Assembly: GCA_000697055.1 (NCBI GenBank)
Contig: JNDT01002354.1
Span: forward strand, 1-25,525
DNA: 25,525 nucleotides
Direction of reading: 5' to 3'
From: Saksenaea vasiformis B4078
Lineage: Eukaryota > Mucoromycota > Mucoromycetes > Mucorales > Saksenaeaceae
This document shows, piece after piece, positions 1-8,430 of the stretch (position 1 is its first letter; the number at the start of each line of letters is the position of its first letter). Made by a program: the position numbers and the translations under genes. The notes under the pieces were generated by a model, which worked only from the letters and a program-made list of their open reading frames with translations, was not told the origin of the DNA and did no database searches.

Positions 1-1
1 A

Positions 2-337
2 GATTATGCCCCTTCTGAACTAAAACCTGTACTTACAGAGGAGGCTACTTCTAATCAAAAATCCTACACAGTTGAAGCAATTGTAGGTCACCAAAAGAAA
101 AAGGGTCAGTATAAGTATAAAGTACGCTGGAGAGGTTACTCTAGAGACCAAGATACATGGGAACCTGCAGACAGCTTTAATTCTCCAAAAACAATTTCAG
201 ACTACTGGAAAAGAATTGGTAAAAAAGTATCTAAAAAAGAAAAACCAACCACAGCAAAAAGAAAATTTACAAGTGAAACTCCAAAAAGTAATGCAAACAA
301 GAAATACAGGACAAGCTCAAGAAATGCAAAAATATAA
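2..337 (+). CDS. C-terminal end of a Ty3/gypsy chromovirus polyprotein (chromodomain), 5' truncated by the window
   Basis: Frame 2 is open from the first base to a TAA at 335-337, giving 111 codons with no start in view. Residues about 22-75 form a chromodomain. They begin SYTVEAIVGHQ, continue with YKYKVRWRGY and end with DTWEPADSF; the aromatic cage positions are Y22, W43 and W53. In chromoviruses this module is the end of the integrase and steers integration to heterochromatin by reading methylated histone H3. The lysine-rich tail after residue 80 is typical of such C-termini. A purine-rich tract and an LTR follow directly, as expected at the 3' end of a Ty3 element. No frameshift or stop is seen in this part. 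A cellular chromodomain protein is the alternative, but the adjoining LTR argues against it. Confidence 0.85.
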   Translation, partial: DYAPSELKPVLTEEATSNQKSYTVEAIVGHQKKKGQYKYKVRWRGYSRDQDTWEPADSFNSPKTISDYWKRIGKKVSKKEKPTTAKRKFTSETPKSNANKKYRTSSRNAKI

Positions 338-361
338 TACTAATAAGAATCTCACAATGGC

Positions 362-541
362 CAAGAGCCTGGGGAAGGGTAATGTTGTACCTTGACATCT
401 TAATTAAGTGTCTATATAATGACACGTGACGTCAGTCCTGGTATTAAAAGACTAGATTCAGGTATCATAAATCTGGGTTCTGTTTTTCAGAAATAAACTC
501 GAGTCTTATGAATTCTCTCGTTATCCATCTTGACACCAACA
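362..541 (+). mobile_element. Polypurine tract and 3' LTR (383-541) of the chromovirus
   Basis: A purine-rich stretch (about 368-382, including ggggaagggtaa) precedes a 159-bp block that starts TGTTGTACC at 383 and ends ACACCAACA at 541. Its ends form the 5-bp inverted repeat TGTTG/CAACA, the standard LTR boundary. A TATA-like tctatataat lies at 411-420. The matching 5' LTR would be upstream of the window, so LTR identity and the target duplication cannot be checked here. The LTR is short but within the range seen for small fungal Ty3 elements. Confidence 0.75.
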
Positions 542-969
542 GATATCTCAACACTGATACCTTGGAATTAGCAATCGCTATCACCCAGCACAATCTGTGC
601 ATGTATGCTGTTGAAGTATCAGCTCCTTTGTGAAGAGAATAGGTATTAGTCGCAGATGATAAACGAGGTTGTAACTGACATGTCATTTATACCAGATGAA
701 TGATAGATTCTCATCCAAATCTTTGGTGGTGCCCGTTGGTCATAGTTAAGAGAAAGACAACCAAAAAAAAAAAACCCTCAAAAAAGAAACTCAAAAAACC
801 CATGTCAGTGTTCTTTTTTTTCACTTTACTTTTTTGCTTCCTTTCCTTCCCTTCAACTAGTAGAATATTACTCTTATTACAATAAATGTCACTCATTTGC
901 AAATAACTACATATTATGAAGTGCATTTGGTTTTTGAAATTAAATTACTATAATCACTTATTTTCTTTC
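542..969. other. Gene-free spacer
   Basis: I see no convincing gene here. There is a run of A-rich and T-rich simple sequence (about 755-850) that produces lysine- or phenylalanine-rich spurious reading frames. No RNA gene or repeat boundary was recognised. Confidence 0.6.
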
Positions 970-1266
970 AACATTGTACCGTCAGTAATCAGTTCAATCT
1001 AGTAAACTGTACTGACTTTGTACTGTACTGACTTTGTACTGTACTGATCTTTTACTGTACTGACTTTGTACTGTACTGACTTTGTACTGTACTGACTTTG
1101 TACTGTACTGATCTTCTACTGTACTGACCTTGTACTGTGCTGACCTTATACTGTACTGACTTACTGTACCGACTTTTTACCATACTGACATTTGTACTGA
1201 CTTTGAGAAACTGTCAGTAATCGAGCTATTACTGTGAACTGTACCGAACTGTACTGAACCATACCG
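970..1266. repeat. 16-17 bp minisatellite (unit about tactgtactgactttg)
   Basis: Around 1003-1206 a degenerate 16-17 bp unit, tactgtactgactttg with variants such as tactgtactgatctttt, repeats about a dozen times. Both flanks carry the same words: gtcagtaatcag near 980 and gtcagtaatcga near 1212. The array stops at the left terminus of hAT element A (1267). A differently sequenced 17-bp array sits in the 3' untranslated part of hAT element C (20331-20465), so this array may be the 3' tail of a related element into which A inserted. Confidence 0.8.
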
Positions 1267-2034
1267 TTAGGAGTCCTATTTGTTTATATTCATTCATCTA
1301 AAGAATAAATATGAATAAGTACTTTAGTTTGACAAATGAATATAAATATGAAATTCATATTCAAATAGTTATTCAAATATTCATAGCTTCATTCAAATAA
1401 CAATAAATATTCTATACTCATTCATCTCAATTGACTGTCATTGGAATTGCAGATGAATGCATTTTACTCTTTACTTTTTTATTTAAAAAATATCTTTTTT
1501 TTAGTAGTTAGAAACTTAAAACTAGAAAGTTAAAGTAGAAGACAAGTTTGCACAGCATTGCATAAGAATGTAACAGTAATGTATTGCTAGAAGTTTATAT
1601 TTATAATTGCCAGTCTTATAATTATTAATTGCACAAAGTAGACAATTGACAATTACTGAATCTTTTTAGTGTAGTACGTTTTATAATACAATGTACTAGA
1701 AATTACCATTAGTCAAGTGTAGCTGAGTCAAAGGTTCCAATGTGTAAAAAGTGTCAGATTCAGGGCAGGTCATGTCAAAATCTGATGACTGAAGTCTAAA
1801 GAAAAAGAAAGACATACTCAATTAACTTAGAATCAGTAATATTTATGAGTGCAGACAACATATGCATAATTGAATTACTCACAGCAGAGAGAAGATGACA
1901 GTAAAAAGATAGCAGTAGAAAAGACAAGATAGCAAAAATGAAAAGCAGTCAAAAAAAGAAATGAAGAAAAAAAAGGAAAGAAAAAAAGCAAGATGCATCG
2001 CATCACCAAAAATTCTTTTATTCAGACATATCAT

Positions 2035-2748
2035 TGTAAGTGTGATTTTGTGTAAGAGAGAAAAAGAAAGAAAAAAACAAAAGGAGAAAAAAAAATATGT
2101 CATTCAGTTGTAAGTAAGCACCAGATACTTTTATAGTTAGTATCAAAGACTTCAAAGAGTTAACAATGATAAAGGTATCAATGGAGTGATCAGAGATAAA
2201 AGAGAAGCGTGAAAAAAAATAAAGTCAAAGGCAGTAGAGAATCAAAGAGAAATAAAGATACACTTGCTTGTCAAAGTAATATCATGCTGAAAACCATCTT
2301 TATTGTGATCCCTATGAGGGCTATTTATACTAGTTCTAGTCTATGGCTGTTCTACAAATAATCATTGTTGTGATGGATATTTAGCAAGTCCAATCCATGA
2401 AAAGGATCAAAGTGATCATATAATGGGATCAAAGTGATCATGTAATGAGATCAAAGTGATTCCTTCGGAGCAGGAGTTTGATTTTGGATGTTCAGGAGTG
2501 AGATGAGTGTGTAGAATTGTCAAGATGTCAGAATTGTATTGCAGTAGGTGAGAAAGGTGTCTGTATTGCCAGGAAGAAGGTCAATTCCAACTGTGTGAGT
2601 TGCGTATAGTTGGTTGATATTGTTGAATATGTCCAGTTTTGAGATTATGTTTTGGTCATTGTGAAATGTTGAAGCATTGAAAGCATGCTTATGCTCCACA
2701 TTGTTGTCTGGGTCTGAATCTTGAGCTGAAGCAGCTTGGCACCTTACA
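2035..2748. mobile_element. Solo LTR, 714 bp, inserted in the hAT A leader
   Basis: The block starts TGTAAGTG and ends CACCTTACA, with a perfect 6-bp terminal inverted repeat TGTAAG/CTTACA. It is missing from the sister copy B, where the leader runs through (around 23490-23502). The flanks are tcat (2031-2034) and ccat (2749-2752), a 4-bp target duplication with one transition; collapsing it restores an alignment of equal length with B. Internally there is a purine-rich 5' part, a 22-bp unit repeated 2.6 times (2404-2461) and a ctatttatac stretch near 2321. No coding sequence is present. It shares agcaccag and a related following stretch with the 1.1-kb LTR at 17744, so the two families are probably related. 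Confidence 0.85.
2404..2461. repeat. 22-bp tandem repeat inside the solo LTR
   Basis: The unit ggatcaaagtgatcatataatg occurs at 2404-2425 and 2426-2447 with one difference, followed by a partial third unit to 2461. Each unit holds the palindromic words ggatc and tgatca. It could be an enhancer-like repeat of the LTR or simple slippage. Confidence 0.8.
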
Positions 2749-3511
2749 CCATTTGCAATTGCATTGTAAGCTCACTTCAATAAACTCTGTCTATTCATAT
2801 TAATATGCTGCTGAAGCCATATATATAGACAACTTTGCAATTGCAAAAAAACGAATTATTATTGTTTGAATCAAGATGAATCAGTTAACTGTCACAGCAA
2901 ATCTGATTCAAATAAAGTCATAATCTCATTGACTTGATTCACTTAACTGGAGTCATATTCAGACATGTCAAATTGCGAGATCTTCATAAGGTGTAAAAAA
3001 GAAACTTAATGTGATACAAGATAAAGCTGGCAAGGTAGACATGATGACATAAAACGATCCAAAAAATTCATGCAAAAAAAAAAGAGGAGGGCCATGTACT
3101 ATTATGAATGATTAAGAAGATCTCTGGAATTGCTGAGACCATGTAGCTGATACAGCCAGATTATCAGCAACCATTTGAGATGTCCAGCTGTAATGTAACT
3201 GCCTTTAAAGATGAATGCTAAGTATGGCAATATCATAGATGATAACAATGAGGCAGATCTTCAATTAATGGATCAAGTGTTATATAATCTACTGTTACTG
3301 ATGGCCATGGACAGATTTGGATATTAAGTAAAGATGACTTGATACTCAGTTTGAAGACATGCATCATTTGATCAAAGATAGTTCATGTTTTTAGAAATAA
3401 AGCTGGATTATCATGACAGCAGATTAGAATTATCAGGATGTTAGATTGAGATAATCACAAAAGTGAATTCTCTCCAAGCAGTATAGATAAAGGATCATAA
3501 AGCATGCCAAA

Positions 3512-6031
3512 ATGTCTTATTCTTTACTCAAAACTATTACTATGTCCAACATACCTGAATCTTCTACCTCTGCTCAAAAGCATTGTGCCAAATTTGATGT
3601 ACTTGAAGATGCTAGCATAAGTAAATATCTTATATCATAGAACATGCATAAAACTTAATAATTAATGTCGTTAATGCATTAAAATGAGAGCATTGAATTT
3701 TTGGTTAGCTCTACCTTACCTGTATCACAATCGTTGTCCCTTATGTCAACTTCACAAGGTTCCTCTGCCAGCATTGGTATATTGAATGATGATGCTGATG
3801 TTGCTGCCACTGCTGTAATATGTACCAACTGTCATATTTGACATTTCTAAGGAATAATGTAACGTTTATTAGTTTAATCTCAGTGATAAAAGTTTTTATT
3901 ATAATATTGAAAAGAGTTGTTCTTATCAACAAGAATAAAGTCGAGTCCCACAGTACCTTCAGTCTGTTACCAACCTCGACATATCTCACCAACTGCAAGA
4001 AGGTCAGAAAAAGTTGGATATATGAAAACCAATGGACCAAGATTCAGACTGATGAAGAAACAGGTGTCAAGTACATTCATTGCCAGTATCCATTCCCTGG
4101 AGGACTACTTTGTAACCTCAAGTACAAGAGAGTCAGCTCTACAACAAGCAATATTATGTATTACTTGAAAATGGCGCATGGTATCAATGAGAAGACAGTA
4201 AAGGCGAGCCTCCATACTGGGTAAAAAGGGACGATTGATGCATTCATTACTCATTCATCAGCTTTCAATATACCATTTACAGAGGAAACGTTCCATAAAG
4301 TATTGCTCAATTACGTAGTGTCATCTGCCTTGCTGTTTACTGCTGTTGAGAATCTGCACCTCCAGAAGCTCATCCATCTTGCCTGAGTGACACTGAGTGA
4401 GCAACAGCTGTTACTTCCAAGTGCAAGAACTATTCACCAAGACCTTGAAGCAGCCTACAAATTGTACTACAAGCAGATCAGTCTTCTTCTTTAGCAGCAA
4501 CCATTCTTCTCATATACACTTGATGCCTGGACCAGTGAGTAGTGAGATGCATACTTGAGCATCACTGCACATTGGATCGATGATAACTGGAAGTAAAAGT
4601 CTATAACCATTGGATTCGAGCCACTTTCTGGTCCTCATAGTACAGAAAACATGGTGTCTACTTTTGTTGGTCTCTTCAGGGCGATGGGTCTTGATAAAAC
4701 GCACTTTTTTATTACTACAGATCATGCCAGCAGTATGTTTGCCATGTTCCATATCATTGAGATGGAGGTTTCACCTGCTGTATTCAATGCTGATTGTAAC
4801 CACATCTCCTGCATTGCTCATGTAATGAATCTCTCTGTCCAGACAATCATTGTGAATGACCTAAATGCTGCAGCTCCTGAGAACGAATTACAAGAATTGA
4901 ATGAGAATGAAGATACCACTGACACTGCAGAAAGAGACCATCCTGGTAAGTATCTTGTTTTTGTTTCAATCATTCCAGTCAGTTGTACTTACCTTTTTTA
5001 TCAAAAGGTACAATTTTGCATCATTTTCATAAAGGCATAAACAAGATCCATTCATCTCTCTCGCATCTTAATTACTACAGGGAATGTTGCAGGGCTGTCA
5101 GCAATGCAAGCTCCACCTTGGAGGTCAGTGAAAGTGGTACTTCACTGAAGATGCTTCTTTTTGATGTCTGAATCCAGTGGAACTCTACTTATGCAATGAT
5201 TGAACAAGGACTAGAGATGTCCAGGACATACAATATGGTATGCAGTAGAATATCAGGATTGGAAGCATACACCTTGAATGAACAAGAGTAGAACGTCCTT
5301 CAAGAAGTTAACACTGTCCTGCAACCTTTTTTTGAGCTTACATGAATACTTTGCATGGAGATGTACCCATCTTTGTCAAATATGATACTTGGATACAATG
5401 TATTGATTGACCACCTGGAAGATTACCATCACAGTGCGGATAGAGTAAGTTAACTGAGTGCAAACAAGGAAAAGGCTAATCACCAAATTTATAGGAATTC
5501 TCTGTCCTGTCCAATGCAATGGAGCTGGCACAGCAGAAGTCACAGAAATACTACTCCAAGATGGAAAAGGCAGTGTATGTAATAACGACAGCACTGGACC
5601 CCTGTGCCAAATTCCAGTAGTAGAAAGACTAGGGTTGGGAGGAACATTACGTAGCAGAATCAGTACAACAAGTAACTGAGACTTGGAATACTGATTTTTG
5701 CTGCACGCGTCACACTCAGGCTGTGCATACTCCAGGCTTCAGTCTGTTTCAACACAGGCAGCAGCAGGACGAGTTGACAGAATATGTTGCTGAACCAATT
5801 GTGGATGAGATGATTAGTATTCTTGAATACTGGGCCAACTGCAGTCATCAGTGGCCCCAATTGGTAGAAATGACTCACAGATATTTGGTAATTTCTACCT
5901 CATCCACACCTTCAGAACGTTGCTTTTTACATGCGAAGTTCTTTGTACCATTTTCACATAACTGTTTGAAACCTGAAACAGTTAAGTATAGTGTGTTAGT
6001 AGATGCTTGGTCCAAACTTTTGAATATATAG
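3512..6031 (+). pseudogene. hAT transposase of element A (BED finger, RNase H-like core, dimerisation domain), many stops
   Basis: It would start at ATG 3512 or in frame at 3542, as in copy B. The first intron (3617-3730 by comparison with B) has lost both signals: the donor reads ATAAGT and the acceptor CAA. A BED-type finger follows (CQYPFPGGLLC then SNIMYYLKMAH). Next come the hAT core blocks LDAWTSE, HWIDDNWK, FITTDHASSMF and HISCIAHVMNLSVQ. A second intron, 4946-5007, is conserved in element C. The C-terminus has the dimerisation signature WANCSHQWPQL and SSTPSERCF. Stops interrupt the core and C-terminal half; the comparable ones lie where C has W, R or Q, so they are single transitions. 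The 156-bp insertion at 3832 also shifts the frame. The gene is non-functional. Confidence 0.85.
3832..3987. mobile_element. 156-bp non-coding insertion with perfect 8-bp target duplication
   Basis: accaactg occurs at 3824-3831 and again at 3988-3995. Copy B has a single equivalent site, in taccaactgcaagaag (about 24571-24587), and no insert. The inserted DNA starts tcatatttgacatttct and ends acctcgacatatctc; the ends share only loose inverted similarity (catatttgac and gatatgtcga). An 8-bp duplication is typical of the hAT superfamily, so this may be a small non-autonomous hAT-like element (MITE). It falls in exon 2 of the transposase, just before the BED finger, and shifts the frame. Confidence 0.8.
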
Positions 6032-6218
6032 AATAAAAGTATTTACTGTCTCAATTGGACCTTTCTCTTGGATTACATTTCTAAATTAGTTCTTTTTTTT
6101 TTTTACTGCTCCAATAGTTTAACAGACACTTAGTTAACTATAGCATTTGCAAACAATATACATTTCTTTACTCAACCTCATGCTTAACTGACACCTCATT
6201 AATTACAACATTAGTGAA
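6032..6218 (+). repeat. 3' untranslated and subterminal repeats of hAT A (continuing at 11744-11825)
   Basis: A motif of the form ttaac-gacac-ttaa-ta-a-catt recurs about every 64 bp, at about 6119-6147 and 6183-6212. A third copy, ttaattgacattgtgttaat, lies beyond the composite element at about 11780-11810. The upstream parts of units 2 and 3 (atatacatttctttactc and atataccttttctctttt) also match. The 5.5-kb composite therefore sits between two subterminal units of hAT A. Confidence 0.65.
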
Positions 6219-6483
6219 GGAGGATGGTCGTGTCTCATCAGAACGTCCAAAAGTTTAGTAAATGCTGCGTGTTTGCACATCACACGTCATCTCTTTCAAA
6301 CGACCCCTTCTAAATAAAATGAGTGCGTCCTCTTTAGAAGTGTTTATGCTATTGTACAGTGGTGATCATTTCAATTGATCATATTTCTTCGAACATCGGC
6401 GGCCGCTCAAATGTTGCATATTTATTCGTCATCTTTTGATTCAGAAAACGATCTCATATCTACAAACCTTCAGGACATCTGCC
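6219..6483 (+). repeat. Left terminal direct repeat of the composite
   Basis: 265 bp matching 11478-11742 with no indels and 12 nucleotide differences at 9 sites. Every difference is explained by decay of an ancestral CpG, for example cg/tg, cg/ca or tg opposite ca. This copy keeps a gcggccgc octamer (6399-6406) that the right copy has lost in part. Its last 15 bp are followed by a near-duplicate (cttcaggacatctgc, cttcgggacatctgc). Confidence 0.9.
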
Positions 6484-6507
6484 TTCGGGACATCTGCCTC
6501 CTCTTTC

Positions 6508-6556
6508 ATTCTATAATGTAAACTGTAAACCGGAGGGGTCGAAGGAAAAGGGTACC
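6508..6556 (-). repeat. Inverted copy of the GTTTACA-pair motif with 40-bp extended similarity
   Basis: On the - strand this reads ccGGTTTACAGTTTACATTATAGAAT. About 40 bp around it match, in inverted orientation, the copy at 8092-8133, including the neighbouring aggggtcgaa. The pair flanks the zinc-knuckle gene. It may be a terminal inverted repeat of a sub-element or a shared promoter block. Confidence 0.65.
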
Positions 6557-6624
6557 CCTCGGCTGCCACCCAATAGCTTTTGAAAGAATGGCATGCTATT
6601 CGACTTTGCAATGGTACCATGACT

Positions 6625-7356
6625 TCAGTAGAAGTAAACTGATCTGCAAAAGTGCTCTTCAGGCCACGTTGGTTCCACAAGCTCGTATTGGTCCTTGTAC
6701 TTCTCATAGAACGTGAGGATATTCTCGAAGTAGTTGGTCGGGAGCTTTACAACCAGGCTCTCATTCTGCGCATGACGCACAATGATTAACCTTTGATAGC
6801 AATGACCATACTCCAATATGGCGGTCCTTGCGATCCCTTCTTCATTGTGATGCACCTTGTCCAATGCATCAATGTATCATCGATGTTGGTCAGATGCAAT
6901 GGTCAACTCCTCTTTGCACCTCTGAAGAGACTCTTGGTCGGTGATTATGTGGTTCACCCACTGGAATCTCTCAACTGGGGCGGCCGTTTGGACTGGACGT
7001 TTGATCGTCAGTTGGTCCGCCACTTGGTCCGCCAATTGGTTGACAGCCTGATCTGTCTCACGAGCTTTGGCGGCTTTTTGCCATTGTACTCGCCCAATAT
7101 GGCACTTCTTGCATGACCCTTGGTTCTTATAGTACTCATCGAGGGGTTTCGTTTCACCACAGGTCTTGCACGTCTTATCTGTCTTTGGATCGTCTCTTCT
7201 TGGGCCAGAAGAGGTACGACAACGCTGTTTGTGACATTCCTTACAAACACGTCCCGACGACCGGTAAAAGCCAGTGTCACAGTCCTTGATGGCTTTGCAG
7301 ATGTTACATGTAACTTCGATGGATGCGTTCATTTTCAAGTCTTGACTGATGTCCAT
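6625..7356 (-). pseudogene. Two-knuckle zinc-binding protein of the composite, interrupted by one TGA
   Basis: From ATG 7356 (or MNASIEV at 7332) the frame runs 159 codons to TGA 6877-6879, then stays open in the same frame to TAG/TAA near 6625, 243 residues in all. Two CxxC-CxxC units are clear: C17/C20 with C38/C41, and C63/C66 with C82/C85 (KTCKTCGETKPLDEYY, then SCKKC). This is the pattern of small zinc-ribbon modules seen in many phage, bacterial and fungal proteins. A hydrophobic repeat QLADQVADQL near residues 110-120 suggests a short coiled coil. The C-terminal 80 residues after the stop look coding but are not recognised. The codon before TGA is CGA and TGA itself may derive from CGA. 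As an accessory protein beside a DDE transposase it might bind DNA, but that is inference. Confidence 0.6.
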
Positions 7357-7390
7357 TTTGGTACCAGGAAATAATCTCAGAATTCAATTT

Positions 7391-7413
7391 TATATAATGT
7401 AAACTGTAAACGG
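7391..7413 (-). promoter_or_regulatory. Promoter-like motif upstream of the zinc-knuckle gene
   Basis: On the - strand this reads ccGTTTACAGTTTACATTATATAAA: two tandem GTTTACA words followed by a TATA box, 35 bp before ATG 7356. The same core, GTTTACAGTTTACATTATA, recurs at 6508-6530 (- strand) and 8108-8126 (+ strand). A core promoter is the simplest reading; binding by the transposase or a forkhead-type factor is possible. Confidence 0.5.
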
Positions 7414-7609
7414 CGAGAGAAAAAAAAAAGATCCTTCCACCGCCGCTGTGATCATAATTCATACAATGACGACAGTAGAACTGATACATAGTAATGATCG
7501 CCACGACGGCGCCTTTGTAATGATGGTAGTTGTTACGATTGATTCGAAATGAAGGTCTTGTTTTTTATTTGTCACTGGACATTCGATGGAACTCACTTTC
7601 TTGATGTGA

Positions 7610-7774
7610 GAAATCGTATTGGTGAATGTTTGCCAGGTCGAATATTTGCTCAATGAAATCAGGGTTGCAAAACAGGAAAACGATGAAGAACGTGCCAATC
7701 AGCATTTGGAGATAGCGAATGACTTCATAAAGGTGTTAGTTAAAATCTACAGCAAAGGTAACTTGTCAATATAA
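7610..7774 (+). pseudogene. Possible coding fragment or 3' exon, helical and charged
   Basis: A 54-codon open stretch without ATG ends at TAA 7772-7774. The part from 7640, including EIRVAKQENDEERANQ and HLEIANDFIKVL, has the composition of an amphipathic helix and reads more like protein than the opposing - strand frame. It could be the last exon or a frameshifted end of a + strand gene starting near 7467. I do not recognise it. It lies between the zinc-knuckle gene and the minisatellite, and the call is weak. Confidence 0.25.
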
Positions 7775-7830
7775 TCAACGTCAATACATAGCATCATCGC
7801 ACCAATCGCATTTTTAAAAACATGGTGCTA

Positions 7831-7990
7831 TCAGCTGCATCAATTACATTGGTTGCATTGGTCGCATTGACCACATCGGTTGCATCGGTTGCATCGGTCA
7901 CATCAATTGCATCAAATTATGGTGGCATCAGTTACATTGGTCGCGTCAGCTGCATTGGCCGCATCAGTTGCATCAGTTGTATCGATCATG
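7831..7990 (+). repeat. 9-bp minisatellite (unit about gttgcatcg), left arm
   Basis: About 17 degenerate 9-bp units such as gttgcatcg, gtcgcattg and gtcacatca. The array also yields repetitive Ser-Val-Ala reading frames that are artefacts of the 9-bp period. The same unit in the opposite orientation occurs at 10128-10180, on the other side of the transposase gene. Confidence 0.85.
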
Positions 7991-8091
7991 TTGATCCTGT
8001 CAGTCGCACTGATTACGTTTCTTAAAAGAGGACACCTTGCGGCTCTAGGTACCTTTTCCTATGTCTCTCACTGGTGATGGCCCTCAGAGTT

Positions 8092-8133
8092 TTCTTTTCG
8101 ACCCTCCCGTTTACAGTTTACATTATAGAATGG
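8092..8133 (+). repeat. Third copy of the GTTTACA-pair motif, + orientation
   Basis: This is the inverted partner of 6508-6552, with core ccGTTTACAGTTTACATTATAGAAT at 8106-8130. An ATG (8130) follows immediately, but its frame is only 24 codons long, so no gene can be assigned. The 300 bp from 8134 to 8430 hold no convincing reading frame and include the 3' flank of the transposase gene. Confidence 0.6.
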
Positions 8134-8430
8134 AATCCGAGTTACAGATATGGACGCCTCATCATCATAAAGGAGTACAGACTTACCTTGTCGGCCGTGT
8201 GTAAATGATGTGAGTTGAGCTGATGGGTGGACTCCCCATGTAACGCGATATGCTGAAAGAGACGTTGAGATGTTGTGACAGGTGCTCATGACGTGTGCTG
8301 GGATCTTTGGACTGACTGATGGAGTCTTTCATCGCGTAGGATAGAAGCCTTTAAAAAAAAGGTGTGATCGTTGGTTAGCAATGATGATGGTATCTTGATC
8401 ATTCAGTGATGATCATAAGATGCAAATGGA

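Noticed and set aside
1003..1206. CRISPR-like regular repeats
   Set aside because: The 16-17 bp units are contiguous without spacers, so this is a minisatellite; the sequence is eukaryotic.
7381..7395. AAAATTGA-type word near the zinc-knuckle gene, resembling a giant-virus early promoter
   Set aside because: It is a single occurrence in AT-rich DNA, with no other viral gene in the window.
7459..7698. 79-codon - strand frame (MARSSSFSCF...)
   Set aside because: No recognisable features, and the + strand of the same DNA has a more protein-like helical stretch; neither is strong.
7822..8077. Open frames rich in Ser, Val, Ala and Ile over the 9-bp minisatellite
   Set aside because: Any 9-bp array without stops gives open frames; there is no conserved start context or flanking coding signal.
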